Source of the DNA: Haloarcula nitratireducens
GTDB taxonomy: Archaea > Halobacteriota > Halobacteria > Halobacteriales > Haloarculaceae
Assembly (NCBI RefSeq): GCF_019599505.1
Contig: NZ_RKLT01000003.1
Span: 186,001 to 250,000, forward strand
Length of the DNA: 64,000 nt
Direction: 5' to 3'
Below, one piece after another: positions 20,956 through 31,281 of this stretch. The first letter of the stretch is position 1, and every line of letters begins with the position of its first letter. A program made the translations under genes and the position numbers. Below the pieces are notes generated by a model. That model worked only from the letters and a program-made list of their open reading frames with translations. It did no database searches and was not told the origin of the DNA.

Positions 20956-21267
20956 ATGTCCCAGCAGGCACGCGTTCGGCTCGCGGGCACGAGCCCCGAG
21001 GACTTAGACGACATCTGCGCCGACGTGCGGGAGATCGCCGAGAAGACGGGCGTCGAACTCTCCGGCCCCGTCCCGCTCCCCACGAAGACGCTGGAGGTTC
21101 CCACCCGCAAGTCCCCCGACGGTGAGGGGACCGCGACGTGGGAACACTGGGAGATGCGAGTCCACAAGCGGCTCATCGACATCGACGCCGACGAACGGGC
21201 GCTGCGCCAGCTGATGCGCATCCAGGTGCCCAACGACGTCTCTATCGAGATCGTCCTCGAGGACTGA
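20956..21267 (+). CDS. rps10: 30S ribosomal protein uS10
   Basis: This 103-residue S10 in the head of the small subunit has the archaeal motif [16 protein letters not shown] at its N-terminus. The conserved [18 protein letters not shown] loop and the [13 protein letters not shown] strand are present. Normal length. It is co-transcribed with EF-1A. Confidence 0.97.
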   Translation: MSQQARVRLAGTSPEDLDDICADVREIAEKTGVELSGPVPLPTKTLEVPTRKSPDGEGTATWEHWEMRVHKRLIDIDADERALRQLMRIQVPNDVSIEIVLED

Positions 21268-21459
21268 GCGAAGCGCCAGCTTCACGAAGGCCGGAAAATC
21301 AGCGGTCGTCCGGAAATAGGCCATCCGGCCTACTTTCGTCGGCACTCGACCGCTTCCCGAATCGCACGCCGGGACACACACCACACACCGTGTGAATCGC
21401 TATCGAAGGTCGCCCTCACGCGCAGGGTTTTTACCACCCCGCGTTCGAGAGGGAGATGC

Positions 21460-21531
21460 GGGCTCGTAGATCAGTGGCAGATCGCTTCCTTCGCAAGGAA
21501 GAGGCCCCGGGTTCAAATCCCGGCGAGTCCA
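21460..21531 (+). tRNA. tRNA-Ala (CGC anticodon)
   Basis: Acceptor GGGCTCG pairs with CGAGTCC (one G-T), the anticodon stem CTTCC/GGAAG encloses TTCGCAA with anticodon CGC, and the T-arm has GTTCAAATC. The discriminator is A. A TATA-like GTTTTTA lies about 30 bases upstream. Fragments of its 3' end recur downstream. Confidence 0.93.
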
Positions 21532-21778
21532 TTTCCTTCGCTCTCTACGTTCGCTTAGTCGTGGACTCGCCGAACATCGCGCACGCTTCGCGTCTGCTCA
21601 ATTCCGGCGAGTCAATGATTCTTGCGCCGCGAGTAAATCCGCGAGCGGTACGAATCGCTGTCGGTCCCTGGATTATAAGCTACGCCCGGAAATGCTCGCT
21701 CCGCTCGCGGGAACGGGGACGGCTTGATCTTCAGTCGAGTGCTAAAACTACTCGAATGGAAATCGCGTAGAATCCGGA
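21532..21778. repeat. tRNA-Ala and tRNA-Phe tail fragments
   Basis: After tRNA-Ala, an antisense copy of the acceptor end (TGGACTCGCCGA, 21560-21571) is followed by a sense copy (TTCCGGCGAGTCAAT, 21601-21615). Next to convergent tRNA-Phe, 21711-21743 repeats 33 bases of its anticodon-to-T-arm region with three differences. A GC-rich linker with core GAAATGCTCGCT lies at 21689-21711. No complete second tRNA can be folded. Confidence 0.7.
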
Positions 21779-21852
21779 TGCCGCCTCCCGGATTTGAACC
21801 GGGGACAGCTCGATCTTCAGTCGAGTGCTCTCCCAGTCTGAGCTAAGGCGGC
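21779..21852 (-). tRNA. tRNA-Phe (GAA anticodon)
   Basis: On the minus strand the acceptor GCCGCCT pairs with AGGCGGC. The anticodon stem CTCGA/TCGAG encloses CTGAAGA with anticodon GAA, and the T-arm contains GTTCAAATC. The discriminator is A. It converges with tRNA-Ala. Confidence 0.95.
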
Positions 21853-21940
21853 GCGCACTCCAAGCGAGGACGAGGGTAGAAAAAAGGATTTCGAAAGTCC
21901 GCTCGCCATCCAGCGAATCGTGTGTCGGTCACCCACGCCG

Positions 21941-22060
21941 CTACGGCAAAAAGAGGTCCGCACTGTCGAACTCCGCTCCGCAGTCGTCACAGACGTACTC
22001 CGTCCCGTTCACCGTCGAGACGCGCCCCCCGCATTTGGGACACGTCGAACCATCGATCAT
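21941..22060 (-). CDS. Tiny zinc-ribbon protein with two CxxC knuckles
   Basis: This 39-residue protein starts MIDGSTCPKCGG and ends DSADLFLP. CPKCG and CDDCG knuckles about 17 residues apart can bind one zinc. Haloarchaea carry many such small CPxCG proteins, several implicated in regulation or stress, but no function can be assigned here. The frame is open to 22156; the internal ATG is chosen because the zinc ribbon begins there. Confidence 0.65.
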   Translation of the reverse strand: MIDGSTCPKCGGRVSTVNGTEYVCDDCGAEFDSADLFLP

Positions 22061-22424
22061 GGTCTGCGGTAGCACAGACCCCGATAAATGACTTTCGACA
22101 GGTGTCAGTTCGGTAAGAGCAGCGGAACGAGGCTGCTTGATTCGACGTGCGCACATCCGCCAGTGGCTAATACCGGACGATCGGAACGAAAACGGGAGTT
22201 CGAATCCTAGTCGCCCACACGATGCTGGCTCCTCGCTTCGCTCGTCGCAGTCGCCGTCAGAAGTGGGTCCGGGCGTCCTGTGCGAACAGAGTGAGCGCAG
22301 GGCTCAGGAGAGCTTCGCTCTCCGGGCGGTTCGAATCAGGGAACGAAGCGTAGCGGAGTGACCGTGGTTCGAATCCGCCCGGATTATAGATTCGCCGCTC
22401 ACGGTTCGTTCGCGGTAGAATATA
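22061..22424. repeat. Intergenic region with tRNA-Val tail fragments
   Basis: No gene is visible. Reading downstream of tRNA-Val on the minus strand, an antisense copy of its T-arm and acceptor lies at 22363-22383. A diverged T-arm copy follows at 22322-22341, then an acceptor-end copy (TGGGTCCGGGCG on plus) at 22264-22275. GC-rich short inverted repeats such as GAGAGCTTCGCTCTC near 22310 separate them. A further T-arm-like piece (GGGAGTTCGAATCC) lies near 22195. Confidence 0.65.
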
Positions 22425-22498
22425 TGGGTCCGGGCGGATTCGAACCACCGACCTCGGCCTTGTAAAGGCCACGTCATAACCAACTAGACCACGGACCC
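22425..22498 (-). tRNA. tRNA-Val (TAC anticodon)
   Basis: On the minus strand the acceptor GGGTCCG pairs with CGGACCC. The anticodon stem TGGCC/GGCCG encloses TTTACAA with anticodon TAC, and the T-arm has GTTCGAATC. The discriminator is A. Confidence 0.94.
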
Positions 22499-22583
22499 GT
22501 ACTCTCACGTTTTCCACCGCCGGGAATAACCCTTTCTTTCTGGGGTCGGAACGCTTACCCGCTCTCTGGCCCTCAGTGACGGT

Positions 22584-23162
22584 ATGAATCGTCGTCCGCT
22601 GGCCGTCGTCTTCGGGCTGGTCGGCGTGCTCGCGTTCGCCGTCGTCGTCCTCCAGACCGGCATGTGGGTCGACCTCGTCGGCGTCGGAGACCACGAGGAG
22701 GGGAACGTGACGGTCTACGACGAGACGCCCGACGCCACTGCGGCCCCGACGCCGACCGCGACACCGATAGAGCGAGCGACGACTGTCGCGGCCCACAGCG
22801 ACGGAGGTGAGCAGTTAGCGACCGTCGAAGTCCGCATCTCGAACACTACCGCCCAACGCTATACGGGACTCAGCAACACGACGTCGCTGGGACCGAACGA
22901 GGGGATGCTGTTCGTCCACGAGGAGGAGGGGACGTACGGTTACGTGATGCGAGAGATGGACTTCCCACTGGACATCATCTTCATCGATGCGAACGGGACC
23001 ATCACGACCATCCACCACGCGCCGCTGCCGCCGGAGGGGACGGACAACCTCAAGGAGTACAGGGGCCGCGGGAAGTACGTCCTCGAAGTGAACCGCGGGT
23101 GGGCCAACCGGACCGGCGTCAGCGTCGGTGACCGGGTCGAACTGCCCGAGAGCGTCGCGTAG
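22584..23162 (+). CDS. DUF192 family exported protein
   Basis: This 192-residue protein has one N-terminal membrane anchor or signal (residues 7-25), then a Thr/Pro/Ala-rich linker, then a DUF192 domain. Family features are RYTGLSNTTSLGPNEGMLFV, YVMREMDFPLDIIFID and the closing YVLEVNRGWANRTGVSVGD. The domain should sit outside the cell. Its molecular function is unknown. It is followed 40 bases on by the ABC exporter on the same strand. Confidence 0.88.
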   Translation: MNRRPLAVVFGLVGVLAFAVVVLQTGMWVDLVGVGDHEEGNVTVYDETPDATAAPTPTATPIERATTVAAHSDGGEQLATVEVRISNTTAQRYTGLSNTTSLGPNEGMLFVHEEEGTYGYVMREMDFPLDIIFIDANGTITTIHHAPLPPEGTDNLKEYRGRGKYVLEVNRGWANRTGVSVGDRVELPESVA

Positions 23163-23201
23163 CCCGACGCGCTTTTGCGGCTCGGGCCGCTAGACCGGCT
23201 G

Positions 23202-25124
<1,923 letters not shown>

Positions 25125-25249
25125 CGCAGTGAGAAGGTCCTCTTCGAGCAGTCGATCGTTCGCAGTTGCGGACGATTGGCGGGAGTCGGCGACGCACGCC
25201 CCGCGGCGACGGCCGTGTGATTGATACGATTCCAGTCCCGTGTTACCGT

Positions 25250-25834
25250 GTGACAAGAGACAGTTCCACGGGCCGACGACAGTTCGTGAAGGCCGCCGGG
25301 CTACTGGCGGGCATCGGTGCCACCGGAGTCGCGGCCGGAGACGCCGAGGACACCACGCCCAAAGACGAGTCGGGAGACCGGAACGGCGACGGCGGGGAGA
25401 CGAACGACGAGTGTCTCTTCGACGGCCCGGGTTTCGTGACCGTCGAGAGCGACCAGGCGTTCGACGCGACTGTCGAGGCCATAGAGAACCGTATCGAACA
25501 GAGTCCACTGACCCTCATGACGACCGTCGACCACGCGGCGAACGCCGAATCGGTCGACATGGACCTCCCGCCGACGACGCTCCTCCTCTTTGGGAACCCG
25601 GCGGTCGGGACGCAGTTGATGCAGTCGAGTCGGTCGACCGCTATCGACCTGCCACAGAAGCTACTCGTCTGGTGTGAGGAGGGGACGGTCAACGTGACGT
25701 ACAACGACCCGGAGTACCTCGCGGCCCGCCACGGCATTGAGGGGAAAGAAGAGGTGATCGAAACCATCGCGGACGCGCTACGAACGCTCGCGACCGGCGA
25801 GAACGGGAACGATACAGACGGTAGCAGCGACTGA
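25250..25834 (+). CDS. Tat-exported DUF302 protein
   Basis: This 194-residue protein from a GTG start has a twin-arginine signal (GRRQFVKAAGLLAGIG), an acidic low-complexity spacer and then a DUF302 domain. Typical segments are TTLLLFGNPAVGTQLMQSS and LPQKLLVWCEEG. DUF302 proteins are small, often membrane-associated and of unknown function. The frame is open upstream to 25166, but the Tat signal argues for this start. Confidence 0.8.
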   Translation: MTRDSSTGRRQFVKAAGLLAGIGATGVAAGDAEDTTPKDESGDRNGDGGETNDECLFDGPGFVTVESDQAFDATVEAIENRIEQSPLTLMTTVDHAANAESVDMDLPPTTLLLFGNPAVGTQLMQSSRSTAIDLPQKLLVWCEEGTVNVTYNDPEYLAARHGIEGKEEVIETIADALRTLATGENGNDTDGSSD

Positions 25835-25892
25835 ACGAGCGAACGGTAAATGCCAGGCTGACAGTTAAACGCTTCGCGCCGCAAGTCGAAGT

Positions 25893-26804
25893 ATGCGAGT
25901 TCTCGTGACCGGCGCGACCGGTTTCGTCGGCAGTAACCTCGTCCCGGCCCTGTTAGAGCGGGGACACGAGGTGGTCGCGCTGACCCGCGACCCGGATAGC
26001 TACGACGCGCCCGACGGCGTCGAAGTCGTCGAGGGCGACGTCCTCGACTCGGACCTGACGCTGCCGTCGGTCGACGCCGCGTACTACCTCATCCACTCGA
26101 TGGAGGCGGGCGAGGACTTCCGAGAGCGGGACCGGAACGCGGCGAGAAACTTCCTCAAGGCCGCCGACGAGGCCGGCATCGAGCGGCTGGTCTACCTCGG
26201 CGGACTGGGCGGCGACGACGACGAGACGCTGTCGGACCACCTCAAGTCCCGCCGGGAGGTCGAACACATCCTCGGCAGCGGCGACGCGCAGCTGACGGCG
26301 CTGCGGGCGGCCATCGTCATCGGCGACGGCTCCGCGAGCTTCCGAATCATCCGACAGTTGGCGGGCAGGCTCCCGGTGATGGTGACGCCGGAGTGGGTCC
26401 GAACCGACTGCCAACCCATCTACATCGACGACGTGGTCTCGTACCTCGTCGGCGTCCTCGACGCGCCGGAGACGGCCGGCGGCACCTACGAGATCGGCGG
26501 TCCCGACGTCCTCACCTACCAGCAGATACTGCTGACGACGGCCCGGCACGTGCGCGGCCGGGAACCGCTCATCGTCCCCGTCCCCGTCCTCTCGCCGAGC
26601 CTCTCTGCGCGGTGGCTCGGACTCGTCACGGACGTGCCCGCCAGCGTCGCCAAACCGCTCGTCGACGGCCTGCGCAACCGCGTGGTCGTCGACGACCACC
26701 GCATCGAGGAGTTGATCGACGTGGACCTGACGCCGTTCGAGGAGGGCGTCCAGCGAGCGCTCGACGAGGAGAAGGCGGCGTGGAAGCGGGTCGTCGAGGC
26801 CTGA
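25893..26804 (+). CDS. NAD(P)-binding protein of the NmrA/NDUFA9-like SDR group
   Basis: This 303-residue atypical short-chain dehydrogenase-like protein has the N-terminal dinucleotide motif GATGFVGSNL at residues 7-16. YYLIHSME and VYLGGLGG follow in the middle, and GTYEIGGPDVLTYQQIL in the substrate part. Members include complex I-associated and quinone-interacting proteins. No classical YxxxK pair is visible, so catalysis is uncertain. Confidence 0.85.
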   Translation: MRVLVTGATGFVGSNLVPALLERGHEVVALTRDPDSYDAPDGVEVVEGDVLDSDLTLPSVDAAYYLIHSMEAGEDFRERDRNAARNFLKAADEAGIERLVYLGGLGGDDDETLSDHLKSRREVEHILGSGDAQLTALRAAIVIGDGSASFRIIRQLAGRLPVMVTPEWVRTDCQPIYIDDVVSYLVGVLDAPETAGGTYEIGGPDVLTYQQILLTTARHVRGREPLIVPVPVLSPSLSARWLGLVTDVPASVAKPLVDGLRNRVVVDDHRIEELIDVDLTPFEEGVQRALDEEKAAWKRVVEA

Positions 26805-26881
26805 GTCGGACGGGTCCCCGCTGCCCTCGTTCGGCGGCCCGGCACAAACAATTATGTCCGAGTGTCATGTATTGGCGTACC

Positions 26882-27322
26882 ATGACGACGGCGTACCTCG
26901 TGAGCACGGCCCTGATGGGGGTGTTCGTGCTCGCGGTTCTGGGGTGGATCGGGCGGAGCCGCGGGTGGTACCACTACTCGCCGAGCGCCGATCGCGTCGC
27001 GTTGCCCCCCGGCGACGATCTGGACGCGCAGTTCGCTCGGTTGTCGGGCGACCCGCTCGCGCTGACGGCGGCGTTCGCGCTGCTGGTGGTCGGTGCCGTC
27101 GGCGGCGTCGCGCTGTACATCGGCGGCCCGACCGAAATGCGAGCGGCCGCGGGGATAGCCGTCGCGCTCGGCGGCGGCCTCCTGCTGGTCGGCTATCTCC
27201 TCTTCGGCGTCTACCTCTCGGCGACGCGGCGGGGCCACCCCCGGTCGCTGGCCGTCGCCGAGTCCGCGACGGTGGCCGGTGTGCTCTTTCTGGTCGCCGT
27301 GACGCTACAGTTGGTCGGCTGA
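26882..27322 (+). CDS. Multi-pass membrane protein near the cytochrome oxidase genes
   Basis: This 146-residue hypothetical protein has about four hydrophobic segments (near residues 5-22, 60-80, 87-110 and 122-145) and a charged first loop. I do not recognise a named family. It is convergent with the cytochrome c oxidase operon, so a respiratory role is possible but only from position. The start at 26882 is chosen because hydrophobic coding begins there. Confidence 0.7.
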   Translation: MTTAYLVSTALMGVFVLAVLGWIGRSRGWYHYSPSADRVALPPGDDLDAQFARLSGDPLALTAAFALLVVGAVGGVALYIGGPTEMRAAAGIAVALGGGLLLVGYLLFGVYLSATRRGHPRSLAVAESATVAGVLFLVAVTLQLVG

Positions 27323-27377
27323 GCGCCGTGCCGTCGGGCTCTCTGTTCGGTCTGGAGAAGCGAGAGCGACATTCGGC

Positions 27378-27644
27378 TCAGAGGATCGAGTACGCGGCGG
27401 CGAAGGTCAGCGCCATCGCCGCGACAGTCCCCCCTAAGACGAGGTACGTCACCGACCGCGGTTCCCAGCGCAGGTGCTGGTAGTAGGCGGCGACGCCGAC
27501 GGCCTTGATCACCGACAGCACCATGATGACCCCGAAGGCCAGCCAGTAGGCGCTCTCGACGAGGCCGGCGAACTCCACGACGGCCTGTGCGGTCGCGAAC
27601 GCGAACAACACGACGTATATGACGGTGTATCCTTTCCAGTCCAT
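27378..27644 (-). CDS. Cytochrome c oxidase subunit IV-like protein
   Basis: This 88-residue membrane protein has three helices and the segment KAVGVAAYYQHLRWEPRSV, typical of small prokaryotic oxidase subunit IV proteins. It is the last gene of the oxidase operon, 11 bases after the fused subunit I/III gene. It probably stabilises the complex and carries no cofactor ligands. Confidence 0.85.
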   Translation of the reverse strand: MDWKGYTVIYVVLFAFATAQAVVEFAGLVESAYWLAFGVIMVLSVIKAVGVAAYYQHLRWEPRSVTYLVLGGTVAAMALTFAAAYSIL

Positions 27645-27655
27645 TTTCGGTCACC

Positions 27656-30283
27656 TCAGAGTATGTAGAACAGCGGGAACAGGAACAGCCAGACGATGTC
27701 CACGAAGTGCCAGTACAGCCCGAAGTACTCGATGGCCCTGTCGTCGCCCTGATAGGCCCCGTTCCACGCGCGAACGGTCATGTACCCACAGATGAGGAGA
27801 CCGATGACGACGTGTGCGCCGTGTAAGCCCGTGGTGAGATAGAACGTCGAGGACGCGATGTTCGTCGAGAGGTTCCAGCCGTTGGGGAACAGCTCCGTGT
27901 GGATGTGGAACAGGTGCTGCCACTCCAGCCCCTTGTTTATCAGGAAGCCGACGCCGAGCGCGAACGTACCCGCCAGCGCCGCGGTCGTCCCCCGCTTGCT
28001 CTCCCGCTCGGCGGCGACCATCGCCAGCACGACGAGGAAGCTCGACGTGAGCAGGAGGTAGGTGTTGACGAGCCCCGGCATCGTGACGTGTTCGGCGGGG
28101 ATGAGGTCGTGGTGCCACGCGGTCCAGCCGTAGGCGACCCGGACGAAGGCGTACGAGCCGATGAACGCCCCGAAGAGGACGATGTCGCTCGCGAGGAACG
28201 TCCACATCCCGAGTTTCGTCTTCTCGACATCGGCGAAGGGCCAGCGCTCGGCGATGGGCATCTCCGGGGCGTGGAACGGTTCGCGGGCCATTCCGAACAG
28301 CGCCCCGAACGTCGCGAGGCCGCCGACCGCGGCCAGCGTGACGTAGACGACGCTGCCGGTCCGCACGCCCGAGAGCCCGAGGAGGGCAAGGAACCCTCCC
28401 AGACTTATCAGGAACGGCCAGAGACTGGCGTGGCTCGCGTGTTCCTCGCCGCCCGTCGCGTGAGTTGTCGCCGACGGCGTCCCGGTGGCGGTCACGGGCG
28501 TCACCGACGCGGTACCGCCGCCGGGCTGATAGCCCGACGAGGCTCGCCGTCCAGTGGACGGCTCACCCCCGTCTGCCGCGGTTCCGCCGTCCGTCGCAGT
28601 CCCGACGTCGGCGGCCACGCCACTCCCGGATTTCCGAGTTCGTTCGGCCACCTCCTCGTCGTCGAGGAAGGAGAGCGAGCCGCCGGCGTAGCTCGGCACG
28701 CCGGGGAAGTTCTCCAGCGGCGGCGGCGAGGAGACGGCCCACTCCGCGGAGGTCGCGTAGGCCCACGGGCTGTCGCCGGCGTCCTCGCCGCGCCACAGCG
28801 AGGCGAAGAGGTTGTAGAACATGATGAGGAAGCTCGCACCCAACAGGAACCCGCCGGCGGTGGCCATCGAGTGCCAGATCTGGAGGTCCTGGGAGTACTG
28901 GAACACCCGTCGGGGCGTCTCCCACGCGATGAACATCGGGAAGTAGAGCAGGTTGAACCCGACGAAGTAGACGGCGAAGTGGAGTTTCCCGAGCGTCTCG
29001 TCGTACATCTTCCCGGTGATCTTCGGGTACCAGTAGTACAGCCCGCCGAAGAGGGCCGTCGCGCCCGCGACCATCACGTAGTGGAAGTGCGCGACCACCC
29101 AGTAGGTGCCCCGGAACTGGTAGTCCAAGACGATCGCGCCGAGGAAGACGCCCGTGATGCCGCCGATGATGAACAGTATCAGCGCGCCCAGCGAGAAGAG
29201 GAACGGCGTCTTGAACCTGACCCGGCCTTTCGCCATCGTGTAGATGAGCGAGAACACCATCAGGTCGAACGGCAGCGAGATGCCGATGGTGGTCGCCATG
29301 AACACCGTCTTGATGGGGAGGTTGATGCCGGTGAGGAACATGTGGTGCATCCAGACGGCGAAGCTCTGGAGCGCCACCAGCACCATCGAGATGATGAACC
29401 ACTTGCGGCCGACCAGTCGCCGTCCCGTGAAGGTCTGGAAACACTCGGCCATCACGCCCAGCGCCGGGAAGAAGACGATGTACACCTCCGGATGGCCGAA
29501 GAACCAGAACAGGTGCGCCCACAGCAGCGACGCTCCCGGGTTGTCGGCGTCGGTGGCCATCGTCGTCCCGTCGATGGAGTACTGGAAGTAGTTCGTCCCG
29601 ATGATGTGGTCGGAGGCGAGGATCATCAGCGCCGCTAGCAGCGCTGCGAAGGCGAAGAGCATCATCCAGACGGTGAGATTTATCGACAGCGAGAAGATGG
29701 GGATATCCCGCATCCGCAGGTTCTCGGCGCGCATCCGGTACATCGTCGTCAGGAAGTTCACCGACCCGAGCGTGACGGCGGCGGTGAACATGATGAGCGC
29801 CAGCACGACCGACGTGGCCCCGAGTCCCTCGCCGGGGATGTAGGCGGGCGTGTTCAGCGGCGCGTACATCGTCCACCCGCCGGCGAAGGTCATCCCCTGG
29901 AAGAAGGAGACGCCCATCAGGACGCCGGAGAAGAGGTAGAGCCAGTACGACAGCGCGTTCAGGCGCGGGAACGCCAGGTCGTCGGCCCCGATCTGCAGGG
30001 GGACGAGGTAGTTGGCGAAGCCGAACGCGAACGGCGAGATGAACCAGAACACCATCAACAGGCCGTGCGTCGAGACGGCCTGGTTGTACCCCATCGGCCC
30101 GAGCAGGTCGGCGGCGGGCGTGATGAGTTCGAGTCGGAACAAGAGTGCCAACGTGCCGCCGAAGACGAAGAAGAACAGCGCGGTGACTAGATAGAGGACG
30201 CCGATGTCCTTGTGGTTCGTCGTGAGGAACCAGCGGCTGATCGAGGATTTGGGCGGCAGGCCGTGCTCGTGGCTCTCGCTCAT
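27656..30283 (-). CDS. Cytochrome c oxidase subunit I/III fusion
   Basis: This 875-residue terminal oxidase core includes a subunit I part (about residues 1-560) with about twelve membrane helices and WFFGHPEVYIVFFPALG near 260, including the cross-linked His-Tyr pair. It also has the CuB histidines in HHMF near 311 and the heme ligands in HFHYV near 398. A Gly/Thr/Ala-rich linker leads to a subunit III domain from about 620 (FGAFIGSYAFVR; YWHFVDIVWLFLFPLFY). It overlaps subunit II by four bases. Fused I/III subunits are known in some bacteria and archaea. Confidence 0.95.
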   Translation of the reverse strand: MSESHEHGLPPKSSISRWFLTTNHKDIGVLYLVTALFFFVFGGTLALLFRLELITPAADLLGPMGYNQAVSTHGLLMVFWFISPFAFGFANYLVPLQIGADDLAFPRLNALSYWLYLFSGVLMGVSFFQGMTFAGGWTMYAPLNTPAYIPGEGLGATSVVLALIMFTAAVTLGSVNFLTTMYRMRAENLRMRDIPIFSLSINLTVWMMLFAFAALLAALMILASDHIIGTNYFQYSIDGTTMATDADNPGASLLWAHLFWFFGHPEVYIVFFPALGVMAECFQTFTGRRLVGRKWFIISMVLVALQSFAVWMHHMFLTGINLPIKTVFMATTIGISLPFDLMVFSLIYTMAKGRVRFKTPFLFSLGALILFIIGGITGVFLGAIVLDYQFRGTYWVVAHFHYVMVAGATALFGGLYYWYPKITGKMYDETLGKLHFAVYFVGFNLLYFPMFIAWETPRRVFQYSQDLQIWHSMATAGGFLLGASFLIMFYNLFASLWRGEDAGDSPWAYATSAEWAVSSPPPLENFPGVPSYAGGSLSFLDDEEVAERTRKSGSGVAADVGTATDGGTAADGGEPSTGRRASSGYQPGGGTASVTPVTATGTPSATTHATGGEEHASHASLWPFLISLGGFLALLGLSGVRTGSVVYVTLAAVGGLATFGALFGMAREPFHAPEMPIAERWPFADVEKTKLGMWTFLASDIVLFGAFIGSYAFVRVAYGWTAWHHDLIPAEHVTMPGLVNTYLLLTSSFLVVLAMVAAERESKRGTTAALAGTFALGVGFLINKGLEWQHLFHIHTELFPNGWNLSTNIASSTFYLTTGLHGAHVVIGLLICGYMTVRAWNGAYQGDDRAIEYFGLYWHFVDIVWLFLFPLFYIL

Positions 30284-31161
30284 GCCGGGACACCCCCGAG
30301 AGTCGCCGGAGGTCCGACGCGAGCCGCCGTCTGGGTGGCGGTTCCGTCGGTGGCCGTCGCGGTCCCATCCGGTCCAGTACCGCTCTGCGCCGTCCCGCTC
30401 TCGGTCTGCGTTCCGTTCTCCGTCTGCGTTCCGCTTTCGCTCTCCGCCCCGTTCGCGGTCTGGTTCGACGTGTTCGCGTACCACGTGTCGAACTCCTCGT
30501 CGGAGACCACCTGCACCGGAGCGACCATCATCGAGTGGCCGCTCCCGCACAGTTCGTAGCACTTGGCCGTGTAGTTGCCCGTCCGGTTAGCCGTGAACCA
30601 CGCCTGCGTGGTCTGGCCCGGGACGGCGTCGGTCTTCACCCGCAACTCGGGGATCCCGAAGTTGTGGAACACGTCCGACGACGTCACGTCCAATCTGACC
30701 ACCCGGTCCTGTGGCACGCGAAGCGTGTTCGTCCGGTGCCCGTTCGGGTAGGTGAACTCCCAGCCGAACCGGAAGCCCTCGACCTCTATCTCCAGTGCGT
30801 CTATCTGCGGTCCCTCGGGACCGTTCTCGATGTAGAGTAGCGTCGTGTACGTCCACGCGATGAGCGAGACGACGATGATCGCGCTGATGCCGAACGAGTA
30901 GAACACCTTCCGCCCGCCGGACCCGCCGGTCGGCAGTTCGCCCATCTGCGGTCGCTCGACTTTCCCCTCGTAGGGGTCCTCGCCCGCCGTCTCGCGGTAC
31001 TTGACGGCGTGATACAGCGTGTAGGACACGACGAGGATCCCCACCGCCGTCCCCAACAACAGGAACACCTCGAAGATGCTGTTGAAGACGTCGGCCGGTG
31101 CCCTGACGCTCCCCCCGTGAAGCGGGGACCCAGCCACGTTGCGTGGTACCGTGTGTCTCAT
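30280..31161 (-). CDS. coxB: Cytochrome c oxidase subunit II
   Basis: This 293-residue subunit has two N-terminal membrane helices (near 25-50 and 85-108) and an external cupredoxin domain holding the CuA site: H in VFHNFGIP and CYELCGSGHSMM near residues 200-211. The last 65 residues are an unusual Thr/Gly/Ser/Gln-rich tail with repeated TQTENGTQTESGT, resembling haloarchaeal surface linkers. It is the first gene of the oxidase operon, preceded by a perfect palindrome at 31202-31226. Confidence 0.95.
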   Translation of the reverse strand: MRHTVPRNVAGSPLHGGSVRAPADVFNSIFEVFLLLGTAVGILVVSYTLYHAVKYRETAGEDPYEGKVERPQMGELPTGGSGGRKVFYSFGISAIIVVSLIAWTYTTLLYIENGPEGPQIDALEIEVEGFRFGWEFTYPNGHRTNTLRVPQDRVVRLDVTSSDVFHNFGIPELRVKTDAVPGQTTQAWFTANRTGNYTAKCYELCGSGHSMMVAPVQVVSDEEFDTWYANTSNQTANGAESESGTQTENGTQTESGTAQSGTGPDGTATATDGTATQTAARVGPPATLGGVPA

Positions 31162-31201
31162 CCTTCCTTCATGATTTTTTGTAGCGTCTATTAGGTATTG
31201 T

Positions 31202-31226
31202 GGACAGATATATTACATATCTGTCC
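31202..31226. promoter_or_regulatory. Perfect palindrome between divergent coxB and the DUF6789-like gene
   Basis: GGACAGATAT and ATATCTGTCC form perfect 10-bp arms around ATTAC. The site is 41 bases upstream of coxB and 56 bases upstream of the rightward gene, and its centre is TATA-like. A related TATGTTACAT recurs at 31266-31275. Size and position suggest an operator for a dimeric regulator controlling both directions. Confidence 0.65.
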
Positions 31227-31281
31227 CCCGATCCGAAGATGTGCGCGAACCTTTTTGTTCATTGGTATGTTACATCACGAC

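Noticed and set aside
27899..29638. Plus-strand frame of 579 codons opposite the oxidase gene
   Set aside because: The oxidase fusion on the other strand is certain; the antisense product is a charged shadow.
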